Positions 27,525 to 35,846 are shown, counted from the first letter of the stretch. The stretch: 44,936 bases of DNA from Hyphomicrobiales bacterium (GCA_017305665.1 JAFKKH010000036.1:1-44936); one strand, 5' to 3'. Notes: generated by a model not told the origin, from the letters alone. Made by a program: numbers and translations.

Positions 27525-28436
27525 ATGAGTGCGACATCGACGCTTCCCGTTTCCGTCGATGCGATGCTTGAGCTGTTGACCAAGCGCGGCTATTTCGCCG
27601 AGCGCTCGCTGGCGACGGTGGCGTTTCTGGCGCTGCGTCTGGGACGTCCGCTGTTTCTCGAGGGTGAGGCCGGCGTCGGCAAGACCGAGATCGCCAAGGT
27701 GCTGGCGGGCGCGCTCGGTCGCAAGCTGATCCGCCTGCAATGCTACGAGGGACTGGACGTCGCGTCCGCCGTCTATGAGTGGAACAGCGCATCGCAGATG
27801 ATCGCGATCCGGCTCGCGGAAGCGTCCGGCGATACCGACCGCGAACAACTCTCCAGTGATATCTTCGCCGAAAAATTCCTGATCAAGCGTCCGCTGCTGC
27901 AGGCGCTGGAGCCCGATACGGCAGGCCCGCCGGTGCTTCTGATCGACGAGCTCGACCGTGCCGATGAGGCATTTGAAGCCTACCTGTTGGAAATCCTCAG
28001 TGACTTCCAGGTGACGATCCCCGAGCTCGGCACCGTGAAGGCGCCGGCGCCGCCGATCGTTATCGTTACCTCGAACCGCACGCGCGAGATTCACGACGCG
28101 CTGAAGCGGCGCTGCCTCTATCACTGGGTTGATTATCCCTCCGCCGAGCGCGAGCTTGCGATCGTCAAGTCGCGCGTGCCGGGCATTTCCGCCAAGCTGT
28201 CGCAACAGGTGGTCAACTTCGTGCAGATGCTGCGCAATCAGGATTTCTACAAGAATCCGGGTGTCGCCGAGACCATCGACTGGGCGACCGCGCTGACCGA
28301 ACTCGATGCGCGCTCGCTGACGCCGCAAGTCGTCGGCGATACCATCGGCGCGCTGTTGAAATACCAGGACGATATCGGCCGTATGCAGGGCGACGCCTTG
28401 CAGAAGGTGCTGAAAGAAGCGACGAGCGATAACTGA
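27525..28436 (+). CDS. coxD: MoxR-type AAA ATPase CoxD
   Basis: CoxD is an AAA+ ATPase that, with CoxE, helps mature the [CuSMoO2] centre in Afipia carboxidovorans. The 303-residue protein has Walker A GEAGVGKTE at about residues 47-55, Walker B VLLIDELDRADEAF at about residue 135-148, and the sensor I-like VIVTSNRTREI. The MoxR subgroup is indicated by LEILSDFQVTIPELGTVKAP. It follows coxM by 42 bases. Its presence implies a fully equipped maturation set despite the missing catalytic subunit. Confidence 0.9.
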   Translation: MSATSTLPVSVDAMLELLTKRGYFAERSLATVAFLALRLGRPLFLEGEAGVGKTEIAKVLAGALGRKLIRLQCYEGLDVASAVYEWNSASQMIAIRLAEASGDTDREQLSSDIFAEKFLIKRPLLQALEPDTAGPPVLLIDELDRADEAFEAYLLEILSDFQVTIPELGTVKAPAPPIVIVTSNRTREIHDALKRRCLYHWVDYPSAERELAIVKSRVPGISAKLSQQVVNFVQMLRNQDFYKNPGVAETIDWATALTELDARSLTPQVVGDTIGALLKYQDDIGRMQGDALQKVLKEATSDN

Positions 28437-28488
28437 TCCGATTTCCGGACCATCCGGTCCGGAATGACGATGACGAGCAGGCCCGGCT

Positions 28489-29691
28489 ATGGCCATCAAT
28501 CATCTCGATCCCCCGACCGGCCAGATGGCGGACAACGTCGTCGGCTTTGCGCGCGCGTTACGCGCGGCGGGCCTTCCGGTCGGACCGGGCGCCGTGATCG
28601 ACGCACTGAATGCGTTGCGCATGATCGATATCGGCAATCGCGCCGATGTCTTCACCACACTCGAATCGATTTTCGTGACCCGTCACGAACACGCGCTGAT
28701 TTTCGCGCAGGCGTTCGACCTGTTTTTCCGCGTCGCCGAGGAATGGAAGAACATGCTGGATTCGGTGCCGCTACCGGATCAGGCCAAGAAGCCACCGCCG
28801 CCGGCGTCACGGCGCGTTCAGGAGGCGCTGGCGCAACCGACGATCAGCAGCGAGAGCGAGACACCGCAGGAGCAGGAAATCCATCTTTCGGTATCCGATC
28901 GCGAGGTGCTGCAGAAGAAGGACTTCGCGCAGATGAGCGCGGCCGAGATCGCCGAGGTGACCCAGGCGATCGCCAAGATGAGTCTGCCGCAGGCGGAATT
29001 GCGCACCCGTCGAACCCAGCCGGATCATCGCGGGCATCGGCTCGATTTGCGCCGCACCTTGCGCGGCAGCCTGCGCACCGGCGGCGAGATCGTCGATATC
29101 CGTCGTCTCGGATTGATCGACAAGCCGGCGCCGATCGTCGCGTTGCTGGATATCTCCGGCTCCATGAGCGAATACACCCGGCTGTTTCTGCATTTCCTCC
29201 ATGCCATCACCGACGCACGCAAGCGCGTGTCGGTATTCCTGTTCGGCACGCGCCTGACCAACGTCACCCGCGCGCTGCGGCAGCGCGATCCGGATGAGGC
29301 GCTGGCCGCCTGTTCGTCCGCGGTCGAGGACTGGGCTGGTGGTACACGGATTGCGACCTCGCTGCACAACTTCAACAAATTGTGGGGACGCCGCGTGCTG
29401 GGGCAGGGCGCCATCGTGCTGCTGATTTCCGACGGGCTGGAGCGCGAGGCCGATTCCAAGCTGGCGTTCGAGATGGACCGGCTGCACCGCTCCTGCCGCC
29501 GGCTGATCTGGCTCAACCCGCTGCTACGGTTCGATGGTTTCGAACCTAAGGCGCAAGGAATCAAAATGATGCTGCCGCACGTTGACGAATTCCGTCCGGT
29601 GCATAATTTGTCGTCTATCAAGGGGCTGATCGCCGCGTTGTCGTCGGTGCCGATGCCGCATCGCCGCGATCCCGTCCGCCCCGCAGCCTAA
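28489..29691 (+). CDS. coxE: VWA domain protein CoxE
   Basis: CoxE is the partner of the CoxD ATPase. In this 400-residue protein the C-terminal half is a von Willebrand factor A domain with an intact MIDAS motif, DISGSMSE, starting at Asp221. Further MIDAS residues appear in GTRIATSL and in ISDGLE. The N-terminal half is a helical region (MADNVVGFARALRAAGLPVG) typical of CoxE. It starts 52 bases after coxD. Such MoxR-VWA pairs act as metal-inserting or remodelling chaperones. No frameshift or truncation is seen. Confidence 0.9.
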   Translation: MAINHLDPPTGQMADNVVGFARALRAAGLPVGPGAVIDALNALRMIDIGNRADVFTTLESIFVTRHEHALIFAQAFDLFFRVAEEWKNMLDSVPLPDQAKKPPPPASRRVQEALAQPTISSESETPQEQEIHLSVSDREVLQKKDFAQMSAAEIAEVTQAIAKMSLPQAELRTRRTQPDHRGHRLDLRRTLRGSLRTGGEIVDIRRLGLIDKPAPIVALLDISGSMSEYTRLFLHFLHAITDARKRVSVFLFGTRLTNVTRALRQRDPDEALAACSSAVEDWAGGTRIATSLHNFNKLWGRRVLGQGAIVLLISDGLEREADSKLAFEMDRLHRSCRRLIWLNPLLRFDGFEPKAQGIKMMLPHVDEFRPVHNLSSIKGLIAALSSVPMPHRRDPVRPAA

Positions 29692-29704
29692 AAGAGAGGC
29701 CGTC

Positions 29705-30028
29705 ATGCTCGATCGTGATGAGGATATTCTGAAGGCGGCCGAAGACTGGCAGAAGGCCGGCCACGGCGTCGCGCTGGCCACCGTCGTCGAAACCTGGGGC
29801 TCCGCGCCGCGTCCGGCGGGCTCGAGCCTTGTCATCAACGACGATGGCACATTCCTTGGCTCGGTGTCCGGTGGCTGCGTCGAGGGCGCCGTGGTCACCG
29901 AAGCGCTCGATGTCATTTCCAGCGGTCAACCCAAGATGCTGGAATTCGGCGTTGCCGACGAGACCGCGTGGAATGTCGGGCTCTCCTGCGGCGGCACCAT
30001 CCGCGTCTTTGTCGAAAAGGTTGGCTGA
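29705..30028 (+). CDS. XdhC/CoxI-domain protein (short, first of a pair)
   Basis: This 107-residue protein is the N-terminal XdhC_CoxI domain alone: ATVVETWGSAPRPAGSSLVI, then LGSVSGGCVEGAVVTEAL and SCGGTIRVFVEK. In classical XdhC proteins this domain sits in front of a Rossmann-like domain in one chain; here the second part is the next gene (30031-30723). The split form is usual in cox clusters (CoxF/CoxI-type). XdhC-type proteins sulfurate or deliver molybdenum cofactor to the enzyme. It begins 13 bases after coxE. Confidence 0.87.
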   Translation: MLDRDEDILKAAEDWQKAGHGVALATVVETWGSAPRPAGSSLVINDDGTFLGSVSGGCVEGAVVTEALDVISSGQPKMLEFGVADETAWNVGLSCGGTIRVFVEKVG

Positions 30029-30030
30029 TC

Positions 30031-30723
30031 GTGAAGCTCGCCATGCTTGCAGAGGTGAATACCGAGCGTGCCGCGCGGCGGCCGGTGATCATGATCACCG
30101 ATGTCGGCAACGGCGAACAGCGTATCGTCAAGGCGGCCGATATCGCTACCGACCCTCTCAGCGCCGAACTCGACAAGCATCTGCGCATGGGCAAGAGCGG
30201 TGCGGTCGAGATCGATGGCAAGAAACTGTTTTTCAACGTCTATGCGCCGACCGCAAAGCTTGTGATCGTTGGCGCGGTCCATATCAGCCAGGCGCTGGCG
30301 CCGCTGGCGCGCTCGCTCGGCTATGATGTGACCGTTGTGGATCCGCGCACGGCCTTTGCGAGCCCGGAACGGTTTCCGGACGTGCCGCTGGTCGCGGAGT
30401 GGCCCGACGTGGCGCTGCCCCCGCTCAACGTCGATCACTACACCGCCTTTGTCGCGGTCACGCACGATCCGAAAATCGACGATCCCGCGTTGCTGCATGC
30501 GTTCGAACGCAAGTGCTTCTACATCGGTGCGTTGGGCTCGCGAAAAACCCATGCCAAGCGCGCGGATCGCCTCAAGGCGCAAGGTGCGTCGGAGGCCGAT
30601 ATCGCGCGCATCCACGCGCCGATCGGACTGAATATCGGCGCGGTGTCGCCGTCCGAGATTGCGGTGGCGATCATGGCTGAAATCACCGCGCAATTGCGAC
30701 TGCCGAAAGTGAATGCGGCATGA
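30031..30723 (+). CDS. XdhC Rossmann-domain protein (second of a pair)
   Basis: The 230-residue protein carries the XdhC C-terminal Rossmann domain: KLVIVGAVHISQALAPLARS at about 82-101, DVTVVDPRTAFASPERFPDV, and the conserved YIGALGSRKTHAKRADRLKA and IGLNIGAVSPSEIAVAIMAE. An N-terminal segment of about 75 residues resembles part of the XdhC_CoxI domain. The start is a GTG at 30031, two bases after the preceding stop. The last 4 bases overlap the next gene (ATGA). With the preceding protein it should deliver or modify the molybdenum cofactor for the cox enzyme. Confidence 0.87.
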   Translation: MKLAMLAEVNTERAARRPVIMITDVGNGEQRIVKAADIATDPLSAELDKHLRMGKSGAVEIDGKKLFFNVYAPTAKLVIVGAVHISQALAPLARSLGYDVTVVDPRTAFASPERFPDVPLVAEWPDVALPPLNVDHYTAFVAVTHDPKIDDPALLHAFERKCFYIGALGSRKTHAKRADRLKAQGASEADIARIHAPIGLNIGAVSPSEIAVAIMAEITAQLRLPKVNAA

Positions 30724-32324
30724 AGTTCGGTCCTGCAAGCCCGACCGAAGCGATCGGCGGCGTCACGGTTCACACACTTCGGCAGGGTTCGCTCGTGCTG
30801 AAGAAGGGGACCACCATCGGTCTTGCGGAGGTCGCAGCCCTCGACAAGGCGGGCGTGAAGGAAGTCGTCGTCGTTCGTCTCGAGGATGGCGATGTGTCCG
30901 AGGATGTGGCCGCGGCGGACGTCGCGAAGGCTGTCGCCGGCGACGGCGTCACGGTGGAGCGGGCCTTCACGGGCCGCGCCAACCTGTTCGCGGCGCGACC
31001 GGGCGTGCTCGTCATCGACCGTGTCGCGGTCGATCGCATCAACAATATCGATGAAGCCATCACGTTTGCGACGCTCGAGGCTTACAAGCCGGTCGTCGAG
31101 GGCGAGATGATCGCCACCGTCAAGCTCATTCCCTTTGGTGTGGAGGCCAACCTCCGCGATGCCGCGGTGGCCGCCGCGCATCGCGATGCGTTGCGGGTCG
31201 CGCCCTATACGATCAAGCGCGTCGGCATTGTCTCGACCATGCTGCCTGGTTTGGCGCCGAAGGTGATCGACAAGACCTTGCGCGTGACCGCCGAGCGTCT
31301 TGCGCCCGCGGGCGCCACGATCATCGCCGAGCGCCGCGTGCCGCACGACGAAGCCGTGCTGTCGAAAGCGATCAAGGAGATGCTCGATCTCGGCGCCGAG
31401 CTCGTCATCGTATTCGGGGCATCCGCGATCGCCGACCGCCGCGATGTGATTCCGGCGGCGCTCACGGGCATTGGCGGTGTGGTCGAGCATTTCGGTATGC
31501 CGGTCGATCCCGGCAATCTGCTGCTGATCGGCAACGCGAAAGGCATTCCGGTGCTGGGTGCGCCAGGCTGTGCGCGTTCTCCGGTGGAGAACGGCTTTGA
31601 CTGGGTGCTGATGCGCCTGCTTGCGGGATTGAAGGTCTCGCGCTCCGACTTGACCGGCATGGGCGTCGGCGGGCTTCTGATGGAAATCGTAACGCGGCCG
31701 CAACCGCGCGTGCCGACAGCGACCGACGGCAATCGCGCTATCTCGGCGGTGATCCTCGCGGCTGGCCGCTCGACCCGCATGGGTGGTCCGAACAAGCTGC
31801 TCGCGGAATTGCGCGGCAAGCCGCTGGTGCGCATCGTCACCGAGCAGGTGCTGGCATCGAAGGCGTCCGACGTTACGGTGGTCACGGGTCATCAGGCGAA
31901 GGAAGTGGAGCGTGCGTTGCAGGGCTTGAAAGTCCGGTTCGTGCACAATCCCGAGTTCGCGTCCGGTCTCGCCAGTTCGGTGAAGACCGGCATTGCCGCG
32001 GTGCCGGGGCAGTCGGATGGCGCCGTGGTGTGCCTCGGCGATATGCCGCTGATCGATGCCCATCTGGTCGATCGGCTGATCGAAGCCTTTGCGCCGGACC
32101 GCGGCATACTCATCGCTGTGCCCGTTAGCGACGGCCGTCGCGGCAATCCGGTGTTGTGGTCGCGCAGATTCTTTGGCGAGTTGATGTCGCTCGACGGCGA
32201 TATCGGTGCGCGTCACCTGATCGCAAAGCACGGCGACGCGGTGGCCGAGGTGTCGGTCGACGGGCAGGGGGCATTCGTCGATATCGACACGCCGCAGGCT
32301 CTCGCCGCTGTGCAGCGCGGCTGA
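30720..32324 (+). CDS. Molybdopterin-binding domain fused to MocA-like cytidylyltransferase
   Basis: The 534-residue protein has two parts. Residues about 1-335 resemble a molybdopterin-binding MoeA/CinA-like region (FGVEANLRDAAVAAAHRDAL, then GIVSTMLPGLAPKVIDKTL and VIVFGASAIADRRDVIPAAL). Residues about 342-534 form a MobA/MocA-type nucleotidyltransferase: VILAAGRSTRMGGPNKLLAE at 344-363 with the nucleotide-binding loop, and VVCLGDMPLIDAHLVDRLIE. MocA-type enzymes add CMP to molybdopterin to make the cytosine dinucleotide used by CO dehydrogenase and xanthine-oxidase family enzymes. Such fusions are found in cox-like clusters of Alphaproteobacteria. The start overlaps the previous stop by 4 bases. 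Confidence 0.85.
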   Translation: MKFGPASPTEAIGGVTVHTLRQGSLVLKKGTTIGLAEVAALDKAGVKEVVVVRLEDGDVSEDVAAADVAKAVAGDGVTVERAFTGRANLFAARPGVLVIDRVAVDRINNIDEAITFATLEAYKPVVEGEMIATVKLIPFGVEANLRDAAVAAAHRDALRVAPYTIKRVGIVSTMLPGLAPKVIDKTLRVTAERLAPAGATIIAERRVPHDEAVLSKAIKEMLDLGAELVIVFGASAIADRRDVIPAALTGIGGVVEHFGMPVDPGNLLLIGNAKGIPVLGAPGCARSPVENGFDWVLMRLLAGLKVSRSDLTGMGVGGLLMEIVTRPQPRVPTATDGNRAISAVILAAGRSTRMGGPNKLLAELRGKPLVRIVTEQVLASKASDVTVVTGHQAKEVERALQGLKVRFVHNPEFASGLASSVKTGIAAVPGQSDGAVVCLGDMPLIDAHLVDRLIEAFAPDRGILIAVPVSDGRRGNPVLWSRRFFGELMSLDGDIGARHLIAKHGDAVAEVSVDGQGAFVDIDTPQALAAVQRG

Positions 32325-32416
32325 TCGCCGCGCCGCCCGAACGCGGCATTAGCGATCCGTTCACCAAGTTGAAACGCTCGTCCCCATAAGTTCTCTCCGC
32401 TTGGGCTGGGGAGGGA

Positions 32417-32803
32417 ATGTTGACTGTTTTCAGACGTGTTCGCGCGGGGCTCGCGCTTGCCTTGGTCGCGGGCTTTGCATTGCTGCCATTTACGACAATC
32501 GCCGATGCCGCCGGTGCGCTTGCCGTCGGCAAATGCGGCGCCTACGGGCAAGCTTTCGATTTTTCGACCGTCGCCGCGGCGACGGCTGCCGCGCGCAAGC
32601 AATGCGCGGGCGACTGCACCACCGTCATCATGAAGCGCGCCTGCGCGGCACTGGCGATCGATCTGAAAAATCCGTGCGGCGCACATGGCTACGCCGTCCG
32701 CTCGCGGATTTCGAGTTCGCTCAACGAAGCTACCCGCAAATGCTACGAGTTCGGCGGCGAGGACTGCGTGATCCGCGCCTGGGCTTGCGATGCCAAGGGC
32801 TGA
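32417..32803 (+). CDS. DUF4189 family secreted protein
   Basis: This 128-residue protein has a signal peptide (about residues 1-31, ending TTIADAAGA) and then the DUF4189 domain with paired cysteines: KCGAYGQAFDF, RKQCAGDCTTVIMKRACAAL, NPCGAHGYAV, KCYEFGGEDCVIRAWACDAK. The even number of Cys residues and the export signal suggest disulfides. The function is unknown; relatives are found across Rhizobiales, and some are annotated in stress or cell-envelope context. It starts 92 bases after the MocA-fusion gene and is likely an independent gene. Confidence 0.85.
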   Translation: MLTVFRRVRAGLALALVAGFALLPFTTIADAAGALAVGKCGAYGQAFDFSTVAAATAAARKQCAGDCTTVIMKRACAALAIDLKNPCGAHGYAVRSRISSSLNEATRKCYEFGGEDCVIRAWACDAKG

Positions 32804-32834
32804 CCATCGGCATCGAGTCGGTTAGTCTCCTCAG

Positions 32835-33244
32835 ATGCAATTCGATACCAAGATCGCCATCGTCATCCGCACCGATCTCGCGGCGTGGCAAAAGCTCAAC
32901 GTCGCAGCTTTCTCAGCAGCGGTGTCGCCGCGGCGTTTCCCGGCTCTATCGGCGAGCCGTATCAGGATGGCTCCGGGACGCCGTATCTGTCGCTGATCGG
33001 GCAACCGATCCTGATCTATGGCGCTGATGCACCGGCCTTGTCGCGCGCGTTGGAGAGGGCGCTCACGCGCGGTGTGACGCCGGCGATCTACACCGAGGAC
33101 ATGTTCAAGACGACGCATGACGCAGCTAACCGCGAAGCGGTGAGGGCGGTTCAGCGCGCCGATCTCAATCTGGTCGGGCTTGCCATGCGCGCCGAGCGCA
33201 AGGTGATCGACAAGATCGTCGATGGGCTGAAATTCCACAGCTAG
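32835..33244 (+). pseudogene. DUF2000 family gene with a single-base frameshift
   Basis: The normal reading starts at ATG 32835 (MQFDTKIAIVIRTDLAAWQK) and carries on as LNVAAF. From 32912 the family sequence continues in another frame (LSSGVAAAFPGSIGEPYQDG and onward to the stop at 33244). The switch is at about 32910-32912, where one C (or T) seems missing from the run TTTCTCAG; adding one base would give AAFLSSGVAA, a continuous protein of about 136 residues. All the rest of the domain (LIGQPILIYGADAPALSRAL, AIYTEDMFKTTHDAANREAV) is intact. A sequencing error is the alternative to a true mutation. The DUF2000 role is unknown. Confidence 0.85.
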
Positions 33245-33353
33245 GTCGTCTGCATCGCAATCATTACGCCAACGCGGCGGATGATTTTCTTCATTGATTC
33301 CATAGAGATATGCTGCATCACGGCGGATTGAACCGCACGCGTTGGAATTTCCT

Positions 33354-33387
33354 CTTGAATATGACTGACCGGTCAGTCATATTCAAG
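33354..33387. promoter_or_regulatory. Perfect 34-bp palindrome: operator overlapping the promoter of the efflux operon
   Basis: The sequence from 33354 to 33387 is a perfect inverted repeat; its core is TGACTGACCGGTCAGTCA at 33362-33379. It ends two bases before the ATG of the TetR gene (33390). TTGAAT at 33355-33360 and CATATT at 33378-33383 are 17 bases apart and could be the -35 and -10 hexamers, so the palindrome would hold the whole core promoter. A bound TetR dimer would block RNA polymerase. The 10-base core half-site pattern resembles known TetR operators. Confidence 0.85.
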
Positions 33388-33389
33388 TT

Positions 33390-34127
33390 ATGAAAACTAC
33401 AAAACCTCGACGACAGAAGACGGCTGCGGTGGCAAAAACGGTTGCGGCGACACCGGCTGGCCGACCCGTAGCGGGTAAAGCTGGTTCGGCAGTGTCTACG
33501 AAGACTGGCGGAGCGGCCAAGCCGTCGAATCGTACCGTGCGCGCGGCGGAGCGGCGCGCCGCGATCATCGCGGCTGGTCTCGACGAGTTCACCGCGCGCG
33601 GCTTTGCCGCCACCCGCCTCGACGACGTGGCGAGGCGGGCGGGAGTCGCCAAGGGCACCATCTATCTGCACTTCAAGGATAAGGAGGCGCTGTTCCAGGA
33701 GCTGGTGCGCACGGCGCTGGTGCCGGTGATCGGAAATCTGATGGCCGCGCCTGCGGCGGGAGGGTCGGTTCGTGACGTACTCGAGCGGTTTGCCGGGACG
33801 TTTGTGCGGGAAGTTGCCGAGACCAAGCGTGGCGACATCGTTCGCCTGATCATGGCGGAGGGCGCGCGCTTTCCGTCGCTCGCCGATTTTTATTTTCGTG
33901 AAGTGGTGTCGCGCGGCCTCGCGGGCATGCGCAAGCTGATCGAATACGGCATCGCGCGCGGCGAAATCCGCAACGCGCGCCTTGCCGACTTTCCCCAGAT
34001 CGTCGTTGCGCCCGCCATGGTCGCGGTGATGTGGCAGGGTCTGTTCGGTCGGCATGCGCCGCTCGACGCCATGGCGATGCTGAAGGTCCACCTCGACCTG
34101 ATTTTTGGCGAACGGAGCGTCTCATGA
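33390..34127 (+). CDS. TetR family repressor of the efflux operon
   Basis: This 245-residue protein has an unusual Lys/Ala-rich N-terminal extension (about residues 1-50, KTTKPRRQKTAAVAKTVA...), then the TetR helix-turn-helix: RRAAIIAAGLDEFTARGFAA, VARRAGVAKGTIYLHFKDKE. The remaining C-terminal part is the ligand domain (RDVLERFAGTFVREVAETKR). It sits directly behind a palindromic site that should be its own operator and in front of the HlyD-ABC-permease genes, so it most likely represses the whole unit and is released by an exported compound. No Shine-Dalgarno fits before the ATG; translation could be leaderless, or start downstream at GTG 33429. Its stop overlaps the next gene (ATGA). Confidence 0.9.
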   Translation: MKTTKPRRQKTAAVAKTVAATPAGRPVAGKAGSAVSTKTGGAAKPSNRTVRAAERRAAIIAAGLDEFTARGFAATRLDDVARRAGVAKGTIYLHFKDKEALFQELVRTALVPVIGNLMAAPAAGGSVRDVLERFAGTFVREVAETKRGDIVRLIMAEGARFPSLADFYFREVVSRGLAGMRKLIEYGIARGEIRNARLADFPQIVVAPAMVAVMWQGLFGRHAPLDAMAMLKVHLDLIFGERSVS

Positions 34128-34897
34128 CCTCGCCGCGCACAGTCACGCGTGCCGTCGCTGCCTTGATGCTGGCGGTTCTGGTGGCCGGTTGCAGTCAGAA
34201 ACCTCCGGCAGGCTATCAGGGCTGGGTCGAGGCCGATATGATTTTTGTCAGCCCCGACGAAAGCGGCCGCGTCACCAAACTCAATGTGCGAGAAGGCGAC
34301 GCCGTCGAGGTCGGAGCGCCGCTTTATTCAGTGGACGATGAGTTGCAGGAAGCCGATCTCAACCAGAACAAGGCGACGCTGGCGAATGCACAACAGACCT
34401 ACGACCGCGCGGCGTCGTTGAGCAGGACCGGATCCGGGACTCAGGCGAACCTCGATTCCGCGATTTCCGCGCTGCGTGTCGCCGAGGCGCGTGTGAATAC
34501 GTCAGAGACGCGGTTGTCGCGCCGCAAGGGGTTTGCGCCGGTCGCCGGTACTATCCAGCAAATCTATTTCCGCGAGGGCGAGATGGTGCCGGCGCAGCGG
34601 CCGGTGCTGTCGATCATGCCGCCGGGCAACATGAAGATTCGCTTCTTCGTGCCGGAGCCGGATTTGCCGAAGCTGAAAATCGGACAGGACGTTCGCGTCA
34701 CCTGCGACAACTGCGCTTCAGACCTGACGGCGAAAATCTATTTCATCGCGACCCAGGCGGAATACACCCCGCCGGTGATCTACAGCCTCGAGGAACGCAA
34801 CAAGCTGGTGTTCCTGATCCAGGCTCGCCCCAACAAGCCGGACAGCCTGCGCGTGGGGCAGCCGATCACCGTTCAGCTTGACGCCGCGACGCACTGA
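34124..34897 (+). CDS. HlyD-type membrane fusion lipoprotein of an ABC efflux pump
   Basis: This 257-residue protein begins MTSPRTVTRAVAALMLAVLV and has a lipobox LVAGC, so Cys22 or so should be lipidated. Then come a lipoyl/beta-barrel HlyD pattern (VEADMIFVSPDESGRVTKLN, VREGDAVEVGAPLYSVDDEL), a helical hairpin (about residues 75-135) and the second half (RKGFAPVAGTIQQIYFREGE, RFFVPEPDLPKLKIGQDVRV). It resembles YbhG/YhiI proteins that pair with one ABC protein. The start overlaps the TetR stop by 4 bases. It would link the inner-membrane pump to the outer membrane or periplasm. Confidence 0.9.
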   Translation: MTSPRTVTRAVAALMLAVLVAGCSQKPPAGYQGWVEADMIFVSPDESGRVTKLNVREGDAVEVGAPLYSVDDELQEADLNQNKATLANAQQTYDRAASLSRTGSGTQANLDSAISALRVAEARVNTSETRLSRRKGFAPVAGTIQQIYFREGEMVPAQRPVLSIMPPGNMKIRFFVPEPDLPKLKIGQDVRVTCDNCASDLTAKIYFIATQAEYTPPVIYSLEERNKLVFLIQARPNKPDSLRVGQPITVQLDAATH

Positions 34898-34907
34898 GGA
34901 CCGCGGG

Positions 34908-35846
34908 ATGGTATACGCAACCGCATCCGATATCGCGATCGAGGTCTCCGGCCTGTCGAAGTCCTTCAACGGCCATGAGGTGGTGCACGACCTGTCCATG
35001 CAGGTGAAGCGCGGGATGATCTACGGCTTCCTCGGCCCCAACGGCTCCGGCAAGACGACCACCATTCGCATGCTGTGCGGACTGCTGACGCCTGACAGCG
35101 GTGAGGGCACCTGTCTCGGCTACGACATCCGCCGCGACGCCGACAAGATCAAACGCCGGGTCGGTTACATGACGCAGCGCTTCAGCCTGTACCAGGACCT
35201 GTCGGTGCGCGAGAACCTGGAATTCGTTGCGCGGCTCTATGGCCTGCGCGATGCGCCGGCTGCGGCGCGCACCATGATCAAGCGGCTCGGGCTCAACGGC
35301 CGCGAGGAGCAGTTGGCCGGTGAACTGTCCGGTGGCTGGAAACAACGCCTCGCGCTCGGCGCCTGCACGCTGCCGAACCCGCAGTTGCTGCTGCTCGACG
35401 AGCCGACCGCCGGTGTCGATCCCAAGGCGCGACGCGAGTTCTGGAACGAGATACATTCGCTGGCTGCCGAAGGCCTGACGGTGCTGGTCTCGACCCACTA
35501 CATGGACGAGGCCGAGCGCTGTCACGAGATCGCCTATATCGCCTACGGACACTTGCTCGTGCGTGGCACCGTGGATGAGGTGATCGCGAACTCGGCGCTG
35601 ACCACCTACACCGTGACCGGCGGCGATCTCAACGGGCTGTCGGCCGAGCTTGCCGGCAAGCCGGGCATCGACATGGCCGCGCCGTTCGGCACCAGCCTGC
35701 ACGTCTCCGGCCGCGACAAGGCGGCGCTGGAAGCGACGATCGCGCCGTATCGTGCCCGGAGCGATCTGCATTGGCAGCACAGCGAGCCGTCGCTGGAGGA
35801 CGTGTTCATCGAACTGATGGGCCGGTCCAGGGATAATTTCCAATGA
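34908..35846 (+). CDS. ABC transporter ATPase of the efflux pump
   Basis: This 312-residue ATPase is of the YbhF/YhiH/CcmA type. Walker A is GPNGSGKT at residues 43-50, the Q-loop is MTQRFSLYQDLSVRENL, the signature is LSGGWKQR at 140-147 and Walker B LLLLDEPTAGVDPKARREF at 160-178. A C-terminal domain with EVIANSALTTYTVTGGDLNG and EPSLEDVFIELMGR is typical of drug or lipid exporters. The start has GAGGA at 34896-34900, 7 bases before the ATG. Only one ABC domain is present, so the functional pump should be a homodimer. Confidence 0.93.
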   Translation: MVYATASDIAIEVSGLSKSFNGHEVVHDLSMQVKRGMIYGFLGPNGSGKTTTIRMLCGLLTPDSGEGTCLGYDIRRDADKIKRRVGYMTQRFSLYQDLSVRENLEFVARLYGLRDAPAAARTMIKRLGLNGREEQLAGELSGGWKQRLALGACTLPNPQLLLLDEPTAGVDPKARREFWNEIHSLAAEGLTVLVSTHYMDEAERCHEIAYIAYGHLLVRGTVDEVIANSALTTYTVTGGDLNGLSAELAGKPGIDMAAPFGTSLHVSGRDKAALEATIAPYRARSDLHWQHSEPSLEDVFIELMGRSRDNFQ

